From positions 4,281 through 68,280 of the forward strand of contig BDDC01000268.1 in the NCBI GenBank assembly GCA_001662425.1: a stretch of 64,000 nt of DNA. Direction: 5' to 3'. Below are positions 34,746 to 47,200 of the stretch, piece by piece. The stretch is from Chlamydomonas sphaeroides. Taxonomy: Eukaryota > Chlorophyta > Chlorophyceae > Chlamydomonadales > Chlamydomonadaceae. Positions within the stretch are counted from its first letter, which is position 1; every line of letters starts with the position of its first letter. Both the position numbers and the translations under genes were made by a program. Below the pieces are notes generated by a model. That model had not been told where the DNA came from and ran no database searches. It saw nothing but the letters and a program-made list of their open reading frames with translations.

Positions 34746-35012
34746 CGGGTCCGTGTGAGCCAAGTCTCCCACGTAATTACTCGATGTGTTGCTAGCGTAT
34801 CTCGCTGATGTGGGCAGTCGCTGGTTGCGATCTGCTGGCACGGCTCGCGCAGACAACATCGTCGTGACCAGCGAGTGATGGTCCGGCGCAGCGAGGGCCT
34901 CGCAACAGCTGGAGCAGCTGCAACCACGTGCTCAAGCGCGGCGCGCAACTCGAACATGGAAGGGCGGCCGGCGTGCGGGGGTTGCCGTGTTCACCTGCCT
35001 GGCGGGACACGG

Positions 35013-38000
35013 ATGTCCCTACATCCAGGCTTCTCGCTGGGACTCCTGCTCGTCTCCTTCGCCGTGGCTGCGGGTCAGCAAATCTGCACATCGTCGCTCC
35101 CCACGGTACTGCACTCGAGGCTTCAGGTGCGGAAACCCGACTCCCCCCTCTTGCGACGTCCCACCCTCTGCGGCCGTCTTCCATCCAAGCCCCGCCTCCA
35201 CCCCGGCACCCCTGGCCGCAGGCGATATGCGGCTCCGCTGCCGCTAAGGGCGCCATAGGGTGCAGCATGTACCGCCTGTGCAGCAACACCACCCTCACGC
35301 CCGCTATCTACCCGGCGCTGTGCGAACCATGGCGCATCGCCAGCAGCCTCTGCAGCGACGACCCAGACGTCGCTGCCGCGTCGGACTGCAGCCGGTGAGG
35401 GGCCTTTGCTGCGGTGCGGCCGTACAGCCGTAGACGCATGCGCTCCGCACGTACCGGTGCTGCACGGAACAGTACCCGCGCGCCCCCACCCCATGCCGCA
35501 CACAACCGGCGCACAACACCACGCCTACCAAGCCCATGCCGGGGTCTGGGCGTATGCGCCGCTCTGCCGGCCCCGCCCTCCCCCTAACACACAAACACAT
35601 GTACCAACGCGACCCGCCCGCCGCCGTCGCCGCAGGCTGGCCGCGGCCTTCCCCAGCGACGCCCAGTACCGCGCCTGCCTGCGCCCCTTCGCCATCAACC
35701 GCACCAGCGAGGCGCGCAGCCTCACGCTGGGCGCCTGCGGCCGCATGAACCCCGACGAGAAGCCCATGGCCGGGTGCAGGGACTGCACGCCCGCGGCATG
35801 CCCCGAGCCGCTGGGTGCGTCGCCAGGGCGCCGGAGCCCCGTGGGGGGCGCATGGGCACGATGGCAGCGCCGACGGCAGCCCCCCGGCCCATGCATGCAA
35901 GGGAGGGGCTCAGGCGGCCGCGAGGGAGGGCTGCACCCAGCCGGGACCCCAGCCGGGGCCCGGGGCCCCAGGCGCCGCGCCGCGCCTACGCGGCCCGACT
36001 GCCGCGCGGGGCCCGACGTGCCTGCCTGCCGTGCCCGACTGCCGTACACCTGTCGCCCGCAGTGCCGTACGCCACGGGCTGCGTGGACCACAACATGGGC
36101 CACTGCGAGCCCTGGAAGGCCTTCTGCCTGCGCGACGCGGCGCCAATCGGCGCAGCGGCGGCGGTGCTGTGCCGCGCCAACGCCAGCAGCATACGCGCGC
36201 CGCCGCGGCCGCCGCCGGGCCCGCCGGAGCCGCCCGCGCCGCTGCAGCCCGCTGCCCCCAGCCCGCCCGCTCCTGCCCTGGCCGTGCCCGCGGCCGGCAA
36301 CCCGCCCCCGGCGGCCCTGACGCTGCCTGTGGCCGGAAGCTCGCCTCCTGCGGCCGTGGCCCTGCCGGCGGACAGCCCACCCAGCCCTGCACAGGCGACG
36401 GGTAAGAACCGCGACATATTCATTCACACAACGCACGCACGGCTACCCGGTACACAAGCCCCGGCCCCAGCCCATCGACCCACCCGCCCCTCTGCGCCGC
36501 CTCCCCTCCCCGCTTGTACTCATCCCTGGCCCTGCGCCCCCTCGCCTCCCTCCCCGCCACCCCGCCCTGCTGCAGCGCCTCCGTCGCCGCTGCCGCCGCC
36601 CAGCTGCCTGCGCGACCCCTCCCGCCCCGAGTGCGCCGCCTACGAGTACCCGCTGGCATCCATCAACACCGACCTGCGGGCGCTCTGCGTGTCCATGCCG
36701 CACATGCCCGGCTGCACGCTGCTGTTCGCGTGCCAGGTGCGCCCCCCTCCCCCCAAATGGGGACAATCAATACACGGTCTATGCGTGCCATGTCCGCGCT
36801 TGCCGACACCGCCCGCCTGACCCGCTCTCCCCACGCTGGCGGCGCCCTTGTGTGGTGCAGGGCGGCCAGGTGAGCGGCCCCTCGTGTGCGCCCATGACGC
36901 TGCTGGCGTCCATCTGCACCGACATGCCCGAGATGGGCGACTGCAGGTGGGGCGCAGGCCGGGGGCGCGCGGCCTGGGCGCTTGATCCGGCGCATGTACG
37001 AGACGGGGGGCCGCAGAGCGGCGGGCACGGAGGCCCACGAACTGCGGCCAACTCTGCGCCGTGCGCCCCCGCGCTGCAGGAGCTACCTGGGGCTGTGCGC
37101 CTCCAACACCACCCTGGTGCAGCAGTGCGGTGTGTACCCGCCCGTCCCCGGGTGAGCGACGCCAGCCGATCACGCCATCCATGCCCGCTCATCACTCTAC
37201 TCACGCTCAGCCGGTCGTCGACTGGGCACTGCGGCGTAGCAGTCGCCGCGGCCGGCGGCAGCCCTTAAGGCCAATCCTGGGAGCAGCGGCGCTCCGGTCT
37301 GGGCCTGGCCCCACCGCTCTCACGCCGCCACCCGCCCCCACGGCCTCGTGCCGCCCCCAGGCTGCCCACCACGCGCCAGGCCCGGTCGGCTGTGGCGGCC
37401 ATGTGCGGCAGCATGTACATGGTGCAGTGCGACAAGTGCGATGAGGTGGGCGCGACTGCGGGGCAGGAGGCTGGGCAGGGCGACTGTGGGACGGGATGGG
37501 CCGAGGACGTCCGTCAGGGTTGGGGTGCAACGAGGCGGGACACGGGCAGCACTCAACCCTTACCATGATGAAACCAAGGCACAACTGCTGGACAAGGGGC
37601 TGGAGGGATGACAAGCCTGCCTGGCCGCCGCCAGCGACAAAAGCCAAGTTCAACGCGCCCGGCGTGCACCCGGTCCTCCCTGCCCAGGTGTACTGCCCCG
37701 ACTACCTGGGTGCCATCGTCAGCATGTGCACGGAGATGCCGTACATGGACGGCTGCGGCACCTTCGCCGACTGGTGCTCCGCCGCCGCGGGCTGGGCGGG
37801 CGTGGAGGGGTCGGTGGCTTCAGGACCGCCCAACCTGGTGCACTTCTGCGCGGGCGCCCGCGCCTACGGCGGCGCGGGCGGCGGCTCCATCCCGCCCATG
37901 CTCATGTTCTTCCACCAGCGGGTGCAGGAGCTGCTGCTGTTCCGGGAGTGGCTGCCCAAGACCACGGGTGAGGTAGAGGACAGGTTGCGCCAAGACGCGG

Positions 38001-39427
38001 CAGCACGGGGCGCTGGCTCGCGCGGCAACGGGGCCGCAGCTAGCGCGGGGCCGCTGCGGGGATGCGGGGATGCGTCCCGGCCCTTGGCGGCGGCCGCCGC
38101 GCGGCCTCTCACGGGCCCCTCCCGACCCTCGTGCGCCTGTCTCCCCCGCTGGTACAGGCCAGGCGGTGGCCTCCTGCTTTGCCATCGCGGGCATGGGCCT
38201 CGCCTCCGTGGCCCTGCGCACCGCAAAGGCGCTGCTCGCCACCGCCGCCGCCGCGGGCCGGGCGGGCGGCCTGTTGGCACCAGGCAGCGCCTCGCCGCGG
38301 GCCTGGTGGCTGCCCAGCGGCGGCCAGATGCGGCTCAACAGCGTCAACGCGCTCATCACACGTGGGTGCAGCAGTGGGGTTGCTGATACAGAAAAGTGGG
38401 CTGGGGTAAGCCCTGTATAGGCGGGTTTCAGCTGCGCTGCAGTTTGGGTGGGGTGGGGATGAGGGTGGGCATTGGATTGTGCAGGGTTGGGAACTTGGGA
38501 TCGGGCTATTTGAGGAACGCGCGGCGGCAGCGGGCAGCCGCGGTGTGCTGCCTGGCGAAGGCGGGGGCCCTCTGCGGCGGCTCGGCGTGCGGCGGCCCGA
38601 CTGGTGCCGCGTGGCTGCATGCTGCCCCGTCCGCCCGCAGTGCTCACGACGACGCTGGACCTGTTCACCATGCTCATCGCAATGACCTTCAACGGAGCCT
38701 ACTTTGCTGCCGCGGTGGCGGGTGAGCCGCCCCCATGCCTGCACTCTGTGTAGACATCCTCCCCAAGACTGCCCCGGGGGCATGTTGGGGCTGAGCGGGT
38801 CTGCTGGCGGCTCGAGCCGTGGCCGTCACAACCGGCCGCCACCTGCGACCTGCCGTTGCGGCTCTCTGCCCACAGCCAAGGCTATGGTTGTGAGAGGGCT
38901 AGAGCCAGCGCACTGACCACACCTATCGCTGCGCCCCTCTCCTCCCGAGCAGGCTACGTGCTGGGCGCGCTGCTGCTGGGGCACCTGCCGGTGGGAGAGG
39001 GCGCGGGAGGGCGGGCAGGGGCAGCGCAGCGACCATTGTGTATGTGTCCGGCCCCGCCATGCCGCTGTTTCAAAGCGCCAGCCATCCGAGCCGCCAGCTG
39101 GCTAGGCACCGCGCCCCAGCCAACCCCGGTCCGCTGCACGCCTGTGCATCCCTCGTGCCCCCCGCGCCCCTCGCTCAGGACGCCTACCACCGGCACCTCC
39201 TGGCCAGCCAGCATCGGCAGGCGGCCGAGCAACAGGCAGCCCAGGGGCCAGGCACCAAGGAGGGCTCGGGCAAGGGCGGCAACGGCTACGCCAACGGCAA
39301 TGGTCACGCCAACGGCAACGGCAACGGGATAGGCCACGGGGCCGGGGGCTCGGGCGGAGGCAAGCCCCAGGTGGGGTTACTGCGGGCGCCCCACCTAGCA
39401 GACCTGGGGGGCTGCTCCCACGTCTAG
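35013..39427 (+). CDS. CTR2: CTR-type copper transporter with Cys-Met ectodomain (CTR2-like)
   Basis: Exons: 35013-35126, 35222-35394, 35636-35814, 36063-36401, 36576-36736, 36861-36946, 37080-37151, 37361-37445, 37688-37967, 38158-38361, 38641-38721, 38953-38990, 39179-39427; in frame, 686 aa. A signal peptide (MSLHPGFSLGLLLVSFAVAAG) is followed by a long Cys-rich ectodomain with three intact CxxMxxMxxC-x5/6-C motifs: LCVSMPHMPGCTLLFAC, ICTDMPEMGDCRSYLGLC and MCTEMPYMDGCGTFADWC. The C-terminal third is the CTR core: helix 1 (about aa 497-515), helix 2 with MLIAM, then exactly 12 residues, then GYVLG of helix 3, the canonical MxxxM-x12-GxxxG. The ectodomain should gather Cu and pass it to the trimeric pore at the plasma membrane. 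Start chosen for the signal peptide; an upstream in-frame ATG at 34956 would spoil it. Gly/Asn-rich C-terminus. CTR2 rather than CTR1 is inferred from the adjacent CTR3-like gene. Confidence 0.92.
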
Positions 39428-41244
39428 GAAGATGCGCCGTGGGGCCATGCGGCAGCTGGGCTGCTGAGAGGGGCCCCGGCTTGCAGGGCTGCGCTCTGGG
39501 GGAGTGGAGGACGTGGTGATGGTCTGCACTTTTGGGCCATGTGGGGGCTGTTTAGGAGTCCCCGAAGATTACATATTGATAGGTGAGGCGCCTACTTTCC
39601 GAGGCGTCGGGGACATTGAGGAGGTCTGCGCCAAGGCGCCGCGTTGGGGAGGAGGCTGTCTATAAGAGGGTGGGTGGACGCAGGAGGGGTGCGCCGGGCT
39701 GCGAGCGGGGTGTGGGGCCTGCGGGGCTGGGCTTGCATGGGCGGGGCTCTGCTGTGTGGCGCCAGGCAGCGTGGCAGTGGCTGCGGGCATACAGCTGGGA
39801 GGGGAACGCCAGCGGGGGTTCATGATGGGGGCACAGGCACTTTGGTCCGGGCGCCAGCAGTGCATGTGCAGGCGGTTGGGGTGTGCTGCTTGCTTGGGGT
39901 ACTGCCAGGGCAGGCTCAAAGATGAGGGCGGCGCCGCGGCGGCCGCGGCGAAGTGCGTGGTTGCTTGCTGTGAGATTGTTGTTCGCAGGATGGCAGCCGT
40001 AAGCACTTTGCCATTTGCGGTTGATTGGCGTCCCTTCAACGGCTGTCGTTAGCTGGCTGGATAGGTGGCCAATGGCTAGTGGACGTTAGCTGGCTGTCTG
40101 GTGGTGGCAGGCTCAAGACGGACCTGGATCTCAAGATGAATGTGGCAGGTACGGGCGAGGGCGAGTTGTGCGTTGGGCCGGGCGTTGGGCTGGGCGGTGG
40201 ACTTGTGGTTCGGCTTGTGCCAGCTTGTGGGCTCACTCTCATGCTGACTACATTGCGCTCTGTTGCATGTTGTTGTGCCGGTCAAGCGATGTGGCTATTT
40301 ATGCTGTGGGCTCGCCCCTGCTTGACGATTGGCGCCCCTCCGTTCACCCTGCTGCACCGGCGCCGTAAGCCGACCTAAGCCAATGGCCCTGGGGATGAAG
40401 CACGGCAAACTTATGCATCTGAATGGTTCGGACTCGGCATACGACGCATACCGACGTAGAAGGCATGCAAATGATGGGCCGCTGTGCCTCTGTCGGGCAC
40501 CTTCATGGCTAGATTGGTTGTGCCAGGGTAACATGGCACACTGGTGCACGAGCAGTGGCCTGCCGCGATGATGTAGCGCCGTATTTGTCCCTACCGCCCC
40601 TTTGGAGCATCATGACGCCCGGCGCCGGCCAGTGCTGCTTACTTGCTGGCTCCTTGCCGGTTCAACGCATCAGAACCGGCGCGATTGGGAGCGGGGTGGT
40701 GACAGCGAGACATCACATAGAATTGGCAGGTTTGTTGAGTAGATGGATCACGCGGCTGAGCTTCGTGCGCAGGCGGCGCGGGTGGGCGCTGGAAGCGAGG
40801 CCGAATGGGGGGACAAGCGCGGCTGGTGCCGACCAGGGGAGACGCTCCCCCGGTGCTTGGCGGCTCAACGAAGTAGAACGGCGCAGAAGGTAGCTGGGTG
40901 GCGACAGCGAGGCTGACGAAAAACGTAGGAGCAGAAGATGTCGAGAGTATGCAGATCAAGCGGCCGAGCTCTTCGTAGGCGCGGGGCCGAAAGAGGGGAA
41001 ACGGGGTTTGCCACACGGCGAAAACGCAGTATGACCCAAATCTGCACGCCGTGGTCCCTTCCCAAGCTCTGTCTCGCGAACGAAATACTCATGTCCACTT
41101 ATGCCATGGAGACGCTCTGTGCCGCTGCGCAGACGATTGTATTGCGCTTCTTGACCAGCAACGGAGCGAGCCCTGTCTCAGTTCCTGTGTGTAGGACCTG
41201 ATAACTTGCTATGATACGCTGAGCAACCTCTCGCACGGCGGAAC
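39428..41244. other. Intergenic region between CTR2-like and PH-kinase genes
   Basis: Contains the CTR2-like 3' UTR and the kinase promoter. The only structure recognised is a diverged tandem duplication of about 200 bp at 40680-40990. ORFs on both strands lack family features. No TGTAA was spotted in the first 600 bases after the CTR2-like stop. Confidence 0.5.
40680..40990. repeat. Diverged tandem duplication, period about 202 bp
   Basis: The blocks near 40701 and 40903 share GACAGCGAG in matching contexts. About 40-70 bases further on, both copies share a block of the type GAGNNNATG-ATCA-GCGGC-GAGCT. In the reverse frame the two copies read related peptides (RLICILSTSS...SLAVATQLP versus RVIHLLN...CLAVTTPLP), the second broken by a stop. 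Confidence 0.5.
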
Positions 41245-44200
41245 ATGACTAGCCTTGGTGCGGACTCCCTTGTGGTAGAGGCTCCCGTGCCTTCTGTGCG
41301 TGCTTTACAGAGCCAACCTGAGGTGAGCCAGCTTGCGGGTTGGCGCAGCTTCATACGTCCATCCGCCCCGACCGCATGCCGGTCATCGCTGCTTGCTGTT
41401 GCACCGCCGTTTCTGGGCGAACCCTACTACTTCCTTGCGAAGAACAGTTGGCAGCTCGCGCTGGAGGCTTTCCTAAAAATAGTTTCGGCACTCGACAGTG
41501 TCACCTCTTACCCCTCACCTCGACGGTTCCCCGCGGCAGGTGCTCACGCCTGTCCGCCATGGCTTCCTATGGAAGCGCTCTCGGCTGCTCAAAACCTGGA
41601 TGTCGCGGTGGTATCAGCTCGATGAGATTGGCTTCTTATACGCCGTGTCGCCCAAGGTAAACACAAACAAACCGACCTGAATACCGTGCCGCGCGCAGCC
41701 ATGCGCCCCGCGCGCTGCACCCTACCGCCCGGCCCCTGCACAGCTGCCAGAGGCATGGCCCATGCGACCGTACTCCTCAACCCGGTTCTGTTGCGCCCCG
41801 GGCCCTTCATCGCTCTCCCCGCTCCGTCCCCTGCACCCCCTAGGTCGTGGGCCATGACGCACGGCCCGTGCTGCCCGGGGCCGTGGTGGAGGTCACTCGC
41901 CTGCCGCCCCAGACCTACCGTAACGGCGCCACCATGTACGGCATGCGTGTCGTGGCAGCCGGCGGCGCTTACAAGGACCTCTACACCGACGACACAGCCG
42001 CGCTAGAGGCATGGGCCGCCGACCTGCAGCGGTCCACGCCCACGGCCCGCGTCGCGGCCGCTCGCCGCGCGTCTCTGGACGCGCGAGCGATCGGATCGGC
42101 CGTGCCGCGGCGGCGCAGCAACGCCGCCACCGGCAGCGATCTGTCGCTGTCGGACATATGCGAGGTGGACTGGTCGTGCATGCTGGGCTCGGGCCTGTTC
42201 GCGGTGGTGCTGCGGGGCCGGCTGCACGGCAGCGGCGAGCCAGTGGCGGTCAAGGTGGGCCGAGCCGCATGCCGGGTTGCGAGAGGAGGAAGAGGGATCA
42301 GCATGGGGAGGCAGAGCAGGAGGCAGGGGCATGCATGCTCGCCGGGGGACAGGGCACGTGGCAAGGTCTTAGCAGCGGCTGTGCCCTCCCGCCCCCCCGG
42401 TGCAGGTGATCAAGGCCGAGGCGTATGCTGAGTACGGGCCGGTGGTGGCGCGCGAGGCGGCGGTGTGGAGCGCCATCGGGCCGCACCCTCACGTGGTGGG
42501 GCTGCGGCAGGTGCTGCGATCGCCTAGCAGGATGTACTTCATCATGGGTGAGCGCCTGTAGGGGGGGCGGATCCGCAGGAGGGGATGGGGTACGGCAGGG
42601 AAGGGGAACGGCAGGGAGGCAGGGAAGGGGGACAGGCAGGTGGGGGAGGATGGCAGGGAGAGGGGGTGGGCCGCAGGAAGGCAGGAAAGGGGTGGCGCCA
42701 CGGTTGTGGGTCCGTGCGCATGTCCGGGCAGAAGCAACACGGGCTCCTGGAGGTATGCGGGCCGCACGATGTGGCCATCCCTCACCTCCCCGCCCTCCCC
42801 GCCCTCCCCGCCCTCCCCGCCCTCCCCGCCCTCCCCGCCCTCCCCGCCCGCCTGCGCCCAGAGCTGTGCGACGGAGGCGGCCTGGTGGAGCGGCTGGCTG
42901 GGTCGGCCACATACTGCGAGCGCGAGGTGGCGTGGCTGGCGCGGCAGCTGCTGGCCGCGGTTGGCCACTTGCACGACTCGGCGGTGGTGCACGGTGACAT
43001 CAAGCCGGAGAACCTGGTGTTTGCCAACAAGTGGGTGCGGGCGAGAGCATGGAGCGGCCGCGCGTGCTTGCAGGAAGGAGGCACCGGGCAGGCGGGAGCG
43101 CATGGGAGGCCTTCGCCCAGAACCACCTGCACTTGGCCGTGGCGGCAGCGGCTGTGTGGGCTGGAGCCGGCAGGAGGGGGCGCGCGTTGCGTTGGGGCTT
43201 TTGACGCGAGGGCCCGCTGCTGTGGGCAGGGGGGGCTGGCATGGCGCTAGGTGGGGTGCAGCGAGGAGGGCGCCACCCTGACCTCCGGTTCCGTTACTCC
43301 CTCAGGCGTGACGACTCGGCGATCAAGCTGATTGATTTCTCACTGTCCACATTCTTCTACACGCCCACCGACCCGGGAGGCACGCCCGACTTTGTGGCGC
43401 CCGAGCTGCTCAACCGCCCTCAGCACTACGCCAAGGTAGGCGCCCGGCGATATGCCGAGAAAGGGGAATGTGCGGGCGCTGGTGGGCACGAGCGGGTCCG
43501 GCTGCCGCACATCCCTCACCGCCCATGCCGCTCCGCTGACGGCCTGGCTGCTCTCCCTGCCTATGTCCGCCTTGCTCCGTGCCCTTCCCTCCCCAGCACG
43601 GCTGTGGCCCCGAGGCGGACATGTGGTCCGCGGGCGTGATGCTGTTCTTCCTGCTCAGCGGCCAGGTGGGCCAGGGAAGGGGAGGTGTTCCTTTGTGGCT
43701 GCGTTTGGTTTGGCGGACGGGCTAGGCTGCTGGGAGAGACGCTCACATGTCGCCCACGTCTTACAACGCCTGCCCGCCTCCCTTTTTGCCCTCCTACCTC
43801 CTGCCCTACCCCCAGACACCCTTCCAGGCCTCCTCGCTGGACCTGGTCCTGGACCGCGTGAAGAGCGGCGAGTGGGCCTTCCACGGCAGGCGATGGGCGC
43901 TGGTGAGGAAGGGGCAGGCACAGAGGCACGTGGCGTGCAGGGGGCATGGCGGGAGGCGGGCGCGGATAGGGGCACCAGAAAGAAGCTGGCGGTTATGGTC
44001 GACGAGCGAGAAGGACACATGGCGCTGGCATGTGGCCGGGTGCAGCGGGTCTGCGGAAGAGGATGGGCTTACGAAGCCGTGATGCACGACGCCCCCCAGC
44101 TTGACACGCCCCCCTGCTTGACACGCCCCCCTGCTTGACACGTCCTCTTCCTGCCCCCTTCCCACCCGCGCAGGTGAGCGAGGGAGCTCGCGACCTGGTG

Positions 44201-47200
44201 TCACGGCTGCTGCAGGTGCGTGGCAGGAGAGGCGACCGCTGGGCACGCGGGCGGGAGGGGGCCACGCAGCGGCTATGGGACGCCCGGCTGAACAAACGCG
44301 CGGAGGCGATGATGGCGAGCGGACAGCAGCCGGACCAGCGCACGAACATGCATGCATGCAACAATTGGTACAGCGCCCAGCCCGCCCCGGCCCACGTGCC
44401 CGCCCTGGACACCCACCCACCCGCCCGCTCCTCATGCTCCCTGCACACCGCCGCCACTCCCCCAGCTGGACCCCGCCCGCCGCCTGACGGCTGCCGAGGC
44501 GCTGGAGCACCCCTGGCTGCGGCGGCCCGACGGCCTCAGCCAGGCGCTGCTGCAGGACGCGGTCGCGGCGTTCCGGGTGCGTGTGTGCGCACGGGGTCGG
44601 CGGGCAGTGCGGGGCTGCACGGGGTCAGGCGGCCTGCAGAGTGCATGCCCAGGCGGCGCTGGTTTGTGAGGGAGACGGCGCTGCTGCAGGGTGGTGTGGC
44701 GCGGTGTTTCATTTGCGTGCATAGCGGCGGGCGGCTCTGAGCACAGCTGGGTGCTCCGCGTCCTGTCGTCGTCTGCCACGCCGGGGCCGTCCACACGGCT
44801 CTCAGCCTGCAGTCCTCGCGCCACCTGGCCGCACCCATCGCCCGGCCCCTTTCCGCGTTGCAGCCCTACTTTACGTGCTCTTGCCCAGTCCCACTCCTGC
44901 GTGGCCACACCATCTGTACTGCACCCACCCGGCCCCGGTCCTCCCGCACCGCTCGCGCAGGCCGCCGCCTCCGCCGGCCAGCGGCAGCAGCGGCTGTCGT
45001 GGGTCAAGCAGCAAGCCCCCAGCACGGACACGATCAACACGGCGGGCCACCTGTCCGCCCACACCTCCATCCGCTCCTCGGCGCTCGGCGCCGACGGCGT
45101 CCTCGGCGCTGGGTACACCGCCGCCGCCACCGCGGCACTGCGTGGCTCCTCGGCCCGCGGCTCCCTCGCCTCCCACCCAAGCAGCCTACGGCCCAGCGCC
45201 GGCCCGCTGCTGCCCTTCCACTCCGCCGCCGCTCGAGCCAGCAACAACGACCCGTCCGACTCCCGGCGACGCGCGTCGTACGATGCCAGCGGCGGCGGGC
45301 AGGGTTCCCTGTCCCCGCGCAACGCGTCCGCGACGGCGGCCGCCGCCGCCGCCGCAGTCGCGGCGGCGGTCGCCGCGGGCGCGTCCGGCGGGCTGCCGCC
45401 GTCGCTCATGGCAGCGCGCGGCAGCGGCGGCGGCAGCAGCCACGCGAGCGCGGCGTCGCCCGGCAACACGCAGCACAGCCCTCGCAGTCCGCTGGGTTTG
45501 TCGGTGCGCACGCGGCGGGCCAGCGACACCATGGCGTACACTCTGGCCATCACGGAGCGGCAGGAGTCCATCTCGCAGATGCAGGCGCAGGTGGGCGCTG
45601 GCATGGATGGCAGGGATCCAAGGGGTGACGCGCCAGTGGGTGACGGACGGGAGCGGGCGCCCGGCAAGCTGCGGGGTGTGGCGGGAATCGCTCGCTCGCT
45701 TGGGCCCAGAGCCATCAGGTCGGCAAGCTGCCCGAGCGTCAAACCTCAGTGCTCAAGCCCCATCCCCGACCCCTGTGGCATGCGACCCTGCAGGGCCTGC
45801 CCCTTCCCAAGGAGAGTAGCCCCGGCTCCCCCTGGCCCGCCGCCCTGGCCTCGTCGCGCGCGCGCCGCGCCTCAGACCTCTCCAACTACCACCCCGGCGG
45901 CGCCGCCGGCCTGGCAGCCGCTGCCGCGGCGGCGCACCACAACGCCGTCGTGGGCTCCTCCCCGTCCATCGGCCAGGCCGAGCTGGCGGCGGCGGCGGCC
46001 GCCGCCCACGACACCGCCGCAGCGGCGGGTGTCCACGGTGTCGGCCAGGGCTCCATCCACTCGGCGCCCGGCAGCTCCTCCACCTCCCGACACGCGCTGA
46101 CGGTGGCCTCGGGCCCCGCCGGAGGCGGCGGCCCCGGCAGCGCAGCTGCCGGCAGCTACCACCACGGCAGCAGCCACCAGCGGGGCGCCAGCGGGCTGTC
46201 CATCATGACCACGGCCACGAAGTCGCTGGCGGAGGCGCGCAGCTCGGCCGAGGCGGCCGCCGTGGCGGCGGGGGGACGCGGCTTTGGCAGCGCCCTGGGC
46301 AGCGTCATGGGCAGCGGCCTGGGCAGCGGCGCGCGCAGCCAGGCGCTGAGCAACGTGGACAGCGGCCGCCTGGCCACCTCGTGAGTGCTGGCGCCGTCGT
46401 GCGCGCTGCGTGTCCTGTGTTCGTCCGACCGCTGTTGTCCGTTCAACTCCAGTCGTGGGCCGCACAATGCTTGCCGCCGCGGGATGCGGGCAGTGGGCGT
46501 GTCCAACGGCCCTGTGCTGTTGCGACCAGACCTGCGGCTTCGCTGCTGCTCGCGCATGCCCCTGTCCCTGCTGCCCCTCCCCAACCTCTACCCACTTTGT
46601 ACGCCTCCTTGCCCTGGTCAGGTCCCTCGGCGGCGCGTCTTCGTCAGACACCACGCCGCCCTCCTCGGTGCCGCTGCCGCTGCCGCCGCAGCCGCAACCG
46701 CAACCGCAGCCGCAGTCGCAGTCGCAGCCGCAGCTGCAGCCGCAGCCGCCGCGCGCACTCACGCCGCCGCGTCAACCGGCACATTCCCTGCCGACTACGC
46801 CGGAAGACGTCGACACCCTGTCAGACCACAACCAGCAGAAGCAGCACCGGTCCCTGGCGGCGGCGGCGTTGGACCCCCGGCTGGGCCCGGCCCCTGCCAA
46901 GGCCCACTCGCTGCAAGCCATGCCCACGGCCTGGCTCGAGCCTGGCGGCGGCAAAGCCAGCGGTGGCGGCGGCGCCGCTCCCCCCAAGTCGAAACGCGGT
47001 GGCGGCGCCGCCAGCCGCCGCCGCGCGTCTATGAGCTGCACTAGCGGCGCGGGCTCACTGACCGGCGCCTTTGGGATCAGCCCGCACGGCCCCTCGCCGC
47101 TCTCGCACTCGAGCGCCGGGCGCGCCTTCGTCGCCGGTGCCAGCGGCTCCGCGTCGGGTACCGCGCCGCCGCCGCAGCAGCCGCAGCCGCAGCCAGCGCC

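Larger units (their letters stand above)
34115..35012. promoter_or_regulatory. Shared divergent CTR3-like/CTR2-like promoter region
   Basis: About 0.9 kb separates the two divergent start codons. It is AT-richer than its surroundings and contains five GTAC cores, at 34263, 34325, 34722, 34730 and 34742. GTAC is the core of copper-response elements bound by CRR1 in Chlamydomonas, and CTR genes are known CRR1 targets there. The assignment to copper control is inference. The minus-strand gene is nearer the first two cores and the plus-strand gene nearer the last three. Confidence 0.6.
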
